Part shown: piece after piece, positions 6,969 to 14,012 of the stretch
Layout of the letters: every line of letters starts with the position of its first letter
Numbering within the stretch: position 1 is the stretch's first letter
Notes under the pieces: generated by a model
Database searches by the model: none
Told to the model about the DNA's origin: nothing
The model's input: the letters and a program-made list of their open reading frames with translations, nothing else
Position numbers and translations under genes: made by a program
Virus record (IMG/VR): IMGVR_UViG_3300025816_001592
Coordinates: 1 to 20,496 of that record
Length of the DNA stretch: 20,496 bases
Origin: a virus
Strand: one strand, 5' to 3'

Positions 6969-9482
6969 ATGGAAATAACTTTTTTAGAATCCTCTAATGG
7001 ATTAAAACTATCAAAAACTATATCGCCTAAAGAAACTAAATCATATCCAAATGTCCGATTAATAAACTCAATAAAGTACAACGTACCTAAAACAACTCAA
7101 GGCATTAAAGACTTTGAGATCTTGCTTAGAGAACATGCTCGCAAAGGTGATTGTTTATTAAAAGGTGGCTTACGTAAAAAGTTAATCAATCAAAGCCGTG
7201 CTGGTCAAAGCGATAAAAACGCTTATGCAGAATATGTAGTATTTGATTTAGATAATGTATTGCTGCCACAAGTAATGAGTAAATCACTATTGACTGCTAA
7301 CGATGTAGTTCGTATTGCAGAAATAGTAGTAACGAACCTACCAGGTGTTTTCCACGACGTTACTTATGTTGCACAAGCATCTTCAAGTTTAGGTATGAAC
7401 AAAGAACGAGTGTCTATACATATCTTTATGTTCTTAGAAACTCCACTGCCGCCCAAAACATTAAAGCTTTGGCTACGGCATATTAATTACAACGTAGATT
7501 TATTTAACCAACAAATAGAACTAAGCAACAATGGTCAAAGTTTAAAGTACACATTAGACCCAAGTGTTGCTGACAATACTAAAGTTATATTTATAGCTCC
7601 TCCAGATTTTACTGATAAAACGTTAGATCCGTTTAAATCTCCTGAAGAACGTATTGTTTTAGTAGAACGCGGTTCTCCAACAGTAGACATTGCTCCACTT
7701 ATGAGTGAAGTAAGTCCTGAAAAAAACTATACAGTTGAGGTAAAAATAAAAGATGCATTACGCAGCAAAGCTGGGTTATCTAAAAGAACCGGAAAAATTA
7801 ATACTACATTAGTAAATAACCAAACTCATGAAATATTAACCAACCCTGATAAAATGTCTATAACAATTGTAGACGATACAAGCAAACCGTTTATAAGATG
7901 TAATATAAATGGCGGTGACAGCAATGCTTATTACTTTAATCTCGAAGACCCAACGTATATGTTCAACTTTAAAGACGAACCTATATTCGAAATAGAAAAA
8001 GCAGATAGAGAATTTTATGTATCTATATTTGACACTTATGAGTCAGATGATGAAACAAATACTAAAGCATTACTGCCGGTAATCTTGCGGGACTTTTACA
8101 CAGATACTTATTACAACGGAGTTTTTGATCCTAATCTAAATCAGTTTACTGAAGATTTTCCATTAACTCCTACAAACAAAACAAGTATTGTAAGTTTTAT
8201 ACGCAGTCATGGTCGTGCAGAACCAGACTTTGTGCCTGATGCTCAAGTAGTCTTTGACCCAAGTAGCTCAGACAAAGGCATTAATCTAAAAGAAGTTCCT
8301 TATTACGTAAATACTTATAAAAAATCTCAGTATGTATTAAATGCTAAAGAACCTACAACTCCCCTGGAATACGGGACTGCCGTTACCTTAGCTGATATAT
8401 GTCCATTAACTTACAAATTAATGCATCATATGTTAGGTAACGGAGCTCCTGAAACAGAACACTTTGTAAATTGGTTAGCTTATATTTACCAAAAGAAACG
8501 TAAGTCCATGACTGCATGGATACTAACAGGTGTGCCGGGTACCGGTAAAGGCTTGTTTGTTAATAAAGTACTTAAGCCTTTGTTTGGCCAAGAACAAGTG
8601 CCAATGAAAAACTTAGAAAATATAGAAGAACAATTTAATTTATATATGCGCTCTGCATTATTCTTAATCATTGATGAGTTTCGTATGACTGACGCTAACG
8701 GCGGCAGCTTACGTATGGCTGATAAATTAAAAAATCAAATAACAGAACCTACATTAACTATTAGAGCTATGCGTAGTAATCAAACAGAACTGCCAAGTTT
8801 TACAAATTTTATATTCTTAACTAATAGACCTGATGCAGTTAAAATAGAACCAGGCGATAGACGTTACAATGTAAGTCCAAGACAAGAACTAAAGTTAGAC
8901 GAAGTCTATCCAGAAGTTATAGAAAATATAGACAACTTACATCTTGAGCTCAACAATTTAGCCGGTGTGCTACAAACTTTTAAAGTAGATACACGCATGG
9001 CTAGAACTTGTATGAACAATGAAGCTAAAGCTCATATGCGCAATACAACAATGTCTATCTTCGAAGAATTTTGTGATGCATTGAAACAAGGCAAGCTAGA
9101 ATTTTTTACAGATGTACTAGATATTAGTTTGAATAATGTGCTTCAAGCGGGTAATATAATGAATGCACAACGATTTGTGAAAGCTTGGATTGCAGATGCC
9201 CATACTGGGTATTCTATAGTCAAAGTAGAATTTTTAAGGAATGTATTCCATGTCCAGACTGAACAGAATCCTCCGCTTTCCATTCGTCAATTTAACAAAC
9301 AACTTGAAAGGAATGGATTGACTCAAGTACGTAAACGCGAGAACAACTCTAATAGAGACGCAACTCCGATTCGAGGAATTGTTGTCACTTGGAAAACCAA
9401 CGCAAAACAACTAAAAGAATTAGTTAATCTACATTTTGATGCTAATGATCAAAAGTTACTACGTACAGTAAATAAAAAATAA
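6969..9482 (+). CDS. AEP-type primase fused to SF3/D5-like helicase
   Basis: An 837-residue replication protein. The N-terminal part has an archaeo-eukaryotic-primase pattern: FDLD with the acidic pair D93/D95, SIH at 149-151 (S-x-H), and LDPSV with D197 as a possible third metal ligand. The C-terminal part (about 460-700) is a hexameric helicase-type ATPase with Walker A GVPGTGKG at 521-528, Walker B LFLIIDEF with D569, a Thr-Asn sensor (FLTNRPD) and a GDRRY arginine motif. This fits the D5/DUF5906 primase-helicase class found in phages and mobile elements. GGAG at 6958-6961 precedes the ATG. It follows the polymerase/CsrA genes and overlaps the nuclease gene by one base, forming a compact replisome operon. 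The primase part is less certain than the helicase. Confidence 0.88.
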   Translation: MEITFLESSNGLKLSKTISPKETKSYPNVRLINSIKYNVPKTTQGIKDFEILLREHARKGDCLLKGGLRKKLINQSRAGQSDKNAYAEYVVFDLDNVLLPQVMSKSLLTANDVVRIAEIVVTNLPGVFHDVTYVAQASSSLGMNKERVSIHIFMFLETPLPPKTLKLWLRHINYNVDLFNQQIELSNNGQSLKYTLDPSVADNTKVIFIAPPDFTDKTLDPFKSPEERIVLVERGSPTVDIAPLMSEVSPEKNYTVEVKIKDALRSKAGLSKRTGKINTTLVNNQTHEILTNPDKMSITIVDDTSKPFIRCNINGGDSNAYYFNLEDPTYMFNFKDEPIFEIEKADREFYVSIFDTYESDDETNTKALLPVILRDFYTDTYYNGVFDPNLNQFTEDFPLTPTNKTSIVSFIRSHGRAEPDFVPDAQVVFDPSSSDKGINLKEVPYYVNTYKKSQYVLNAKEPTTPLEYGTAVTLADICPLTYKLMHHMLGNGAPETEHFVNWLAYIYQKKRKSMTAWILTGVPGTGKGLFVNKVLKPLFGQEQVPMKNLENIEEQFNLYMRSALFLIIDEFRMTDANGGSLRMADKLKNQITEPTLTIRAMRSNQTELPSFTNFIFLTNRPDAVKIEPGDRRYNVSPRQELKLDEVYPEVIENIDNLHLELNNLAGVLQTFKVDTRMARTCMNNEAKAHMRNTTMSIFEEFCDALKQGKLEFFTDVLDISLNNVLQAGNIMNAQRFVKAWIADAHTGYSIVKVEFLRNVFHVQTEQNPPLSIRQFNKQLERNGLTQVRKRENNSNRDATPIRGIVVTWKTNAKQLKELVNLHFDANDQKLLRTVNKK

Positions 9483-10231
9483 TGAAAAAACTAACTCAAG
9501 ATAGTAGGCCTGATAAAGAGTCTATACTTGCTCGACCTGTCACATTAGGTGAAGTAGCTTCATGGTCATACTCAGCACTTAAAGTGTTTGAAGAATGTCC
9601 ATATCGAACTTATCTTGCAAGAGTACAAAAAATACCAGACCCATCGGGCCCTGCTGCAGAACGTGGTACGTTAATACACGAACAAGCAGAAGATTTTGTA
9701 TCAGGTGCATTAACTAAATTTCCAACTTCACTTAGTAAATTTAATGATGAGTTCGATCAACTTCGTACGTTATATAACGAAGGCAGTGTAGAACTTGAAG
9801 GTGAATGGGCATTTACAACTGACTGGCAAACTACCGGTTGGAAGTCCAACGATTGTTGGGCACGTATTAAACTTGATGCATTAGTTAATGAAAACGAAAC
9901 GTCTGCTCGTGTTATTGACTATAAAACAGGTAGAAAATTTGGTAACGAAATGGCTCATTCACAACAATGTTTGCTGTATGCAATAGCAACTTTTATGAGG
10001 TATCCAAACTTAGAATTTTTAAACACAGAGTTGTGGTACTTAGATCATGGCAAAACTACAACTCACTCTTATACCAGGGAAGAAGCGTTATTGTTTTTAC
10101 CCAGTATACACAAGCGTGCAGTCAAGATGACTACTAGCACTGACTTTCAACCGCGCCCAAGCAAATACAATTGCAAATGGTGCAACTACAAAAAAGGAGA
10201 TACCCCTGCATGTGAGTGGGGAATATTATGA
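9482..10231 (+). CDS. PD-(D/E)XK exonuclease, Cas4/RecB-like, with four-cysteine Fe-S signature
   Basis: A 249-residue nuclease of the PD-(D/E)XK superfamily. The N-terminus has the WSYSALKVFEECPYR helix. Further motifs are RGTLIHE with H66, D132 in IKLDAL, D146-Y-K148 in VIDYKTG, and Q161 of the QxxxY motif. Together these are the RecB/Cas4 active site. C39 and the C-terminal C231-x2-C234-x9-C244 are placed as in Cas4 and AddB, where four cysteines hold a 4Fe-4S cluster. No CRISPR array or cas1/cas2 gene is in the window, so a role in recombination, end processing or host DNA degradation is more likely than CRISPR adaptation. It starts in the TAATG overlap with the primase-helicase. Confidence 0.9.
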   Translation: MKKLTQDSRPDKESILARPVTLGEVASWSYSALKVFEECPYRTYLARVQKIPDPSGPAAERGTLIHEQAEDFVSGALTKFPTSLSKFNDEFDQLRTLYNEGSVELEGEWAFTTDWQTTGWKSNDCWARIKLDALVNENETSARVIDYKTGRKFGNEMAHSQQCLLYAIATFMRYPNLEFLNTELWYLDHGKTTTHSYTREEALLFLPSIHKRAVKMTTSTDFQPRPSKYNCKWCNYKKGDTPACEWGIL

Positions 10232-10404
10232 AAAATATATACAGAAAAGCTTTGATTGCAATGGGTATTGCCGTGAGTGGTAGTCTTTGCTTAAGTGCCA
10301 TTAATCTTGGTATACAAGCAATCATTACAGCCACTGCGTTAATTACTGTCGGCTATTTATTATGGAGTAGCTCTAGTGAAAAGCGCATTACTAAGACTAA
10401 ATAA
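10228..10404 (+). CDS. small membrane protein, 58 aa
   Basis: A short protein with a basic start (MKNIYRK) and two hydrophobic stretches, about residues 8-24 and 28-46, followed by a polar basic tail. It is probably an inner-membrane protein. The ATG overlaps the nuclease stop (ATGA at 10228-10231). A longer version from a GTG at 10216 is possible but less likely because GGGGA lies just ahead of the ATG. No family is recognised. Confidence 0.65.
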   Translation: MKNIYRKALIAMGIAVSGSLCLSAINLGIQAIITATALITVGYLLWSSSSEKRITKTK

Positions 10405-10472
10405 AACACTATTTACTGCAATACAACTAATAAAACTATATACCGTAATGAAACTACTATGGAGGAAATACA

Positions 10473-10790
10473 ATGATACTCGCAGGTCTAATATCAGCAA
10501 TCGGAATTCTGATTCTGATACTAAAGCTAGGAATGAGAAAAGTCATAAGCTACGACGTAGCAATTGACGTTATCGTTACTGGCATTCTAATGTTTTCACT
10601 TGCTGGGACTTACTCAGGAATGATGGCTGCATTAGTAGGAGGGTTGTTTGTTTCCATCACCCTTTTCCTAATGAAGCGATTCATGGTTCGTGAAGAATTG
10701 GTAGTGCGATGTAAAGACTATCCTATTCTTCAGAATCGTTTCACCATTCCAGTCCCTTACTTTCGGTGGCAGACCGTACGGCCACAATAG
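10473..10790 (+). CDS. small integral membrane protein, 105 aa
   Basis: Hydrophobic protein with likely membrane spans at about residues 2-19, 29-46 and 49-67, then a basic cytoplasmic-type tail ending in VRPQ. A strong GGAGG site at 10461-10465 marks the ATG. The 68-base gap before it contains only weak promoter-like boxes (TTACTG at 10413 and TATATA at 10437, 18 bases apart). The gene ends four bases before the structured element at 10794. No family is recognised; a membrane or holin-like role would be a guess. Confidence 0.7.
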   Translation: MILAGLISAIGILILILKLGMRKVISYDVAIDVIVTGILMFSLAGTYSGMMAALVGGLFVSITLFLMKRFMVREELVVRCKDYPILQNRFTIPVPYFRWQTVRPQ

Positions 10791-10793
10791 GTT

Positions 10794-10947
10794 TGTAGGT
10801 CACACTTCGTTGCTACCGTTGCAAGAATTGTCGTTCGTAGCAACGGTGTTGTGTGGGCGATTAGCATAATTGTTTTACTAAAACATGTGCAGCTTTAGCC
10901 CTCCTAACTACTGCTGTAGCTAATCGTGCTTCGGAGTGTGACCTACA
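10794..10947 (+). ncRNA. candidate structured RNA with a three-way junction
   Basis: This gene-free interval is highly structured. An outer stem pairs 10794-10808 with 10933-10947 (15 pairs, one G-U, no bulge). Inside it, 10809-10816 pairs perfectly with 10837-10844, and 10858-10865 pairs perfectly with 10919-10926. A further 6-pair helix joins 10888-10893 to 10913-10918 and presents CCCTCCT (10899-10905) in its loop. An alternative perfect 8-bp pairing of 10815-10822 with 10840-10847 competes with the second helix, so two conformations are possible. No T-tract follows the outer stem, so it is not a simple terminator. It could be a noncoding RNA, a cis-regulatory leader of the SNF2 helicase gene, a DNA-level cruciform, or a small inverted-repeat element; I favour a transcribed RNA. 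Confidence 0.6.
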
Positions 10948-10983
10948 TCTTATTTTATAAATTAAAAAACTAAAGGAACTATT

Positions 10984-12393
10984 ATGTTACAAGCTTTTGA
11001 ACATCAAAAAACAACAACTGATTTTATAGCTAAACAACCTTATTGTTTAGTAACGTCTGACCCGGGCACCGGTAAAACACGTAGCGTATTAGACGCTTTT
11101 CTAAATACAAAAAAAGAAAACGACAGGCTCCTGGTGTTAGCACCGTTGTCTATCTTGCAAGCATCGTGGGGAGATGACATAGAAAAATTTACGCCTAACT
11201 TAACTTATGCAATTGCTCTTGCAGCTAATAGGAAAAAAGCGTTTCAACAAAATACTGATATAACTATTACTAACCATGATGCAATTAAGTGGTTATTAGA
11301 TAATCCAGAATTTATAAAAAACTATTCAATGCTTTGTATTGATGAGTTTACTGCATTTAAAAATGCCAACAGTGCCCGCACCAAAGCGTTACTACGAATA
11401 ACAAGACCTAATATAAAACGTAGACCCCCTAATCAAAACGAAGATACATCTTGGAAAAGCATCGTAGCTATGTCCGGGACACCTAACAGTAATACTATTT
11501 GTGACATTTGGGCTCCTGCTTTAGTAGTTGATGGAGGCATTAGATTAGGTAAACGCTTTCATAGCTTTCAGTCACAAGTATGCACAAGTCATTGGAATGG
11601 CTTTGGCAACGAATGGAAAGATAAAGAAGGTGCAGAACTTATGGTAGCTGCTGCACTTAAGGATATTAATATTAGATACAAACTAGAAGATTGTATTGAT
11701 ATGCCTGAAAAAAATGTAAGAACTATGTACTTAGATTTACCGCCAGATATACAACAACAGTATAACGAGCTAGAAGATTCATCTGTATTGTATACCGGCG
11801 AAGAAACTATTAACGCAATACATGCAGGTGCCAGAGTAAAGAAGTTATTGCAACTTTGTACTGGTGCTGTATATGTGCCTGATGGTGAAGGAACTACTAA
11901 AAGTATTGGCATACACAAACAACGTTATGATTTAGTAATGTCGTTAGTTGCTGCAAGAAAACATAGTTTGGTGGCGTTTAATTGGCGACACGAAAAAGAC
12001 TATTTAGTAGAAGAAGCCATCAAACAAAAGATTAGCTATGCAGTTATTGATGGCAGTGTACCTAGTAAGAAGCGTACTGATGCCGTTGCTAGATTTCAAG
12101 CAGGACAACTACAAGTATTGTTTTGTCATCCACAAGCAGCAGGTCACGGTCTAACATTGACTAAAGCTAACAGTATTATTTGGGCATCGCCTACTTATAA
12201 CGCTGAGCATTTTGAGCAATTCAATGGTCGTATCTATCGTGCAGGACAAACACAAAAAGTAGAAATTATATTAATAGCTGCAAGACATACCTGGGAGCCA
12301 ACAGTTTACAAAAAACTAACTTCCAAACTAGCCAGAATGGAAGAACTACTAAATATACTAAAGGAGCTAAGAAAAGCTAATGAGAAAAATTGA
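10984..12393 (+). CDS. SNF2-family DNA helicase/translocase
   Basis: A 469-residue superfamily 2 ATPase. Motif I is DPGTGKT (26-32), motif II is CIDEF with D120-E121, motif III is SGTP (164-167), and motif VI is GRIYRAGQ (415-422), the SNF2-type signature. A late motif V region (AAGHGLTL) precedes it. Phages of many kinds carry such a helicase in the replication/recombination region, where it may remodel forks or strip proteins from DNA. It is shorter than cellular SNF2 enzymes and lacks accessory domains. AAAGGA lies 7-12 bases before the ATG, after the structured region. It overlaps the next gene by 14 bases. Confidence 0.93.
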   Translation: MLQAFEHQKTTTDFIAKQPYCLVTSDPGTGKTRSVLDAFLNTKKENDRLLVLAPLSILQASWGDDIEKFTPNLTYAIALAANRKKAFQQNTDITITNHDAIKWLLDNPEFIKNYSMLCIDEFTAFKNANSARTKALLRITRPNIKRRPPNQNEDTSWKSIVAMSGTPNSNTICDIWAPALVVDGGIRLGKRFHSFQSQVCTSHWNGFGNEWKDKEGAELMVAAALKDINIRYKLEDCIDMPEKNVRTMYLDLPPDIQQQYNELEDSSVLYTGEETINAIHAGARVKKLLQLCTGAVYVPDGEGTTKSIGIHKQRYDLVMSLVAARKHSLVAFNWRHEKDYLVEEAIKQKISYAVIDGSVPSKKRTDAVARFQAGQLQVLFCHPQAAGHGLTLTKANSIIWASPTYNAEHFEQFNGRIYRAGQTQKVEIILIAARHTWEPTVYKKLTSKLARMEELLNILKELRKANEKN

Positions 12394-12748
12394 TGACATT
12401 ATTAATGACAGAGCTGAAATAGAACAATCGTTAAAACGACATAAAGACGCTATAAAAGTTCTAGAAGAAAAGAAACAAGAAATTGATGGCGAACTTATGA
12501 AAAAGTTTGAACAGGAAGGAACAACATCTAGCGGAACTACAACCGCTAATTGTACCGTAGTTGAAGAAAGCTATCCGCGTCTCTCAGATGCTGAGGTTTT
12601 TTTCGATCATATAAGAGAAAGTGGTGATTACTCTCTCTTATATAAACGTGTAGGTCTAAAAGCTTGGAGAGAATACCATGCAATGTATGGCAACCCTCCA
12701 GGTGTTGAAGAATCTACAATGAAAAAAGTAACTATAAAACTAAAATAA
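12380..12748 (+). CDS. hypothetical coiled-coil protein, 122 aa
   Basis: Residues about 1-46 are highly charged heptad-like helix and likely form a coiled coil. A Thr/Ser-rich linker (about 47-56) leads to a small C-terminal domain with SYPRLSDAE and a basic end. The ATG lies inside the 3' end of the helicase gene, so translation is probably coupled. Placement between the SNF2 helicase and the next DNA-metabolism genes suggests an accessory role in replication or recombination. No family is recognised. Confidence 0.72.
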   Translation: MRKIDDIINDRAEIEQSLKRHKDAIKVLEEKKQEIDGELMKKFEQEGTTSSGTTTANCTVVEESYPRLSDAEVFFDHIRESGDYSLLYKRVGLKAWREYHAMYGNPPGVEESTMKKVTIKLK

Positions 12749-12761
12749 GGATATAAAATAT

Positions 12762-13541
12762 ATGAATGCTAAAGCAAGTACAACTACATTAGTTGCTGAC
12801 GCTCCTGCGCATCTTAAACTGCACAATGGTTTAGGTAATGAAATGACGGAAGGTCAAGATGATTTTGATCTTATCCCTAGAGTTAAACTACTTAGTAACT
12901 CCACTAATAATCCAGTAGATGAAACGCATGAAGACTATTTAGATCATGCTAAAGAAGGTATGTTCTGGTACAAAAGCAGTACAGAAAATTTTGTTACAAA
13001 AGAACTGTATGTCATACCACTTTCTTTCATGTCTATATGGGGTGTAACTGCTTTTCCTTATGGTTCTGCTGATCCCTTAGGTTTTTTTGTAAGTAACGGT
13101 GATGCTGAAGCTGCAATCGTTTCTGCAGAAGCTTTGCCTGAAGGATCAAAGTGGGAAAATAAAGAAGTCCACCGCCATATAATTATGGTTAAAGACCCAG
13201 AAACTGGAAAGCTTTATCCGCCTGCTATATTTGATTTAGGGCGTTCTCGACTTTATCACTCAAAAGCATGGAACAGAATGATAGATGCTGATGGTGGTGA
13301 TGGTGGTGACCGTTTTGCAAGTCTTTGGAAATTACAACTCGTACGAGATGAGTTCAGCAATAATAAATATTGGAACTTAGGTAATAACAAAGAAGGTACT
13401 AAAATTGCAAAAGTCGGCTGGGTAACTGACGATGATTACAATGTGTGTAAAGAAACGTTTGAACAAAGTGTTATGAAAGAAGCACTTCTACTAAACGTTA
13501 AAGATACTCCTGTCAATCAAACGTTGCTGCCTGCCAGCTAA
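12762..13541 (+). CDS. unknown protein, possible ssDNA-binding or replication accessory factor
   Basis: A 259-residue soluble protein. The sequence alternates predicted strands with acidic loops and includes a Gly/Asp patch (DADGGDGGD near residue 176). It has no enzymatic motif or membrane segment. The C-terminus is not the acidic tail of classic SSB proteins, so an SSB role is only a suggestion from genomic position between a helicase and a VRR-NUC nuclease. AAGGAT lies just ahead of the ATG. A strong hairpin follows the stop codon. Confidence 0.6.
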   Translation: MNAKASTTTLVADAPAHLKLHNGLGNEMTEGQDDFDLIPRVKLLSNSTNNPVDETHEDYLDHAKEGMFWYKSSTENFVTKELYVIPLSFMSIWGVTAFPYGSADPLGFFVSNGDAEAAIVSAEALPEGSKWENKEVHRHIIMVKDPETGKLYPPAIFDLGRSRLYHSKAWNRMIDADGGDGGDRFASLWKLQLVRDEFSNNKYWNLGNNKEGTKIAKVGWVTDDDYNVCKETFEQSVMKEALLLNVKDTPVNQTLLPAS

Positions 13542-13550
13542 AAAAGTTGT

Positions 13551-13583
13551 AGCTCTGGGTGGTATTTATTATCACTCAGAGCT
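13551..13583 (+). promoter_or_regulatory. 11-bp hairpin between two plus-strand genes
   Basis: Bases 13551-13561 pair with 13573-13583 (11 pairs, one G-U) around an 11-base AT-rich loop. It occupies most of the gap between genes. There is no T-tract, so termination is doubtful. It could be an RNA processing site, an mRNA 3'-end stabiliser, or a control on the nuclease gene 12 bases downstream. Confidence 0.5.
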
Positions 13584-13595
13584 ATTATTAAAGGC

Positions 13596-14012
13596 ATGGA
13601 TGAACATGCTTTTATAAGAAACTTACATAGTAAATTACCTCCTGATATATACAAATGGAAGATACATGATGTGTATGCCGGGGGTGTACCAGATGCTTAT
13701 TATTCTGGGCCAAAAGGACACTGTTGGGTTGAGTACAAATACGTACCTAAACTCCCGGCAAAACCTACTACTTGCGTTGTAAAACGCCAAGCTGTTACTC
13801 AATTACAAAAGAAATGGTTAAACACTGCTTCAGAGCACGGTCAACACGCTTTCTTAGTAATTGGTGCAGAAGATAAAGTTGTTATTCTTTCCAGGGGCGA
13901 GTGGGACAAAGATATAACAAAAGAATATTTTGACGATAACGCTTTACCAATAAAAGCAGTTATACGTTGGATTGAATCTATATGTACTACAGGACATCCA
14001 GCGACGCTGTAA
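13596..14012 (+). CDS. VRR-NUC-type PD-(D/E)XK nuclease
   Basis: A 138-residue nuclease of the kind common in phage replication modules. The catalytic core is GGVPDAYY with D33 followed by WVEYKY with E46 and K48, matching the D-(x)n-E-x-K site. TQLQKKWL (68-75) matches the Q-containing helix after the core in VRR-NUC proteins. Such enzymes cut branched DNA such as Holliday junctions or flaps. AAAGG sits only about four bases from the ATG, so the ribosome binding site is close. The last 26 bases overlap the end of the convergent cyclase gene on the other strand. It is the last gene of the plus-strand block. Confidence 0.85.
   Translation: MDEHAFIRNLHSKLPPDIYKWKIHDVYAGGVPDAYYSGPKGHCWVEYKYVPKLPAKPTTCVVKRQAVTQLQKKWLNTASEHGQHAFLVIGAEDKVVILSRGEWDKDITKEYFDDNALPIKAVIRWIESICTTGHPATL

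Noticed and set aside
9482-10231. Part of a CRISPR-Cas adaptation locus
   Set aside because: No cas1 or cas2 and no repeat array are present in the window; the neighbours are phage replication genes.
10376-10567. Open frame of 63 codons starting with GTG
   Set aside because: It overlaps the well-supported gene at 10473 in another frame for about 95 bases, lacks a ribosome binding site and has low-complexity basic content.
10794-10947. Miniature inverted-repeat transposable element
   Set aside because: The ends are perfect inverted repeats, but no target-site duplication is visible and the inside is itself structured. Kept only as an alternative to the RNA call.
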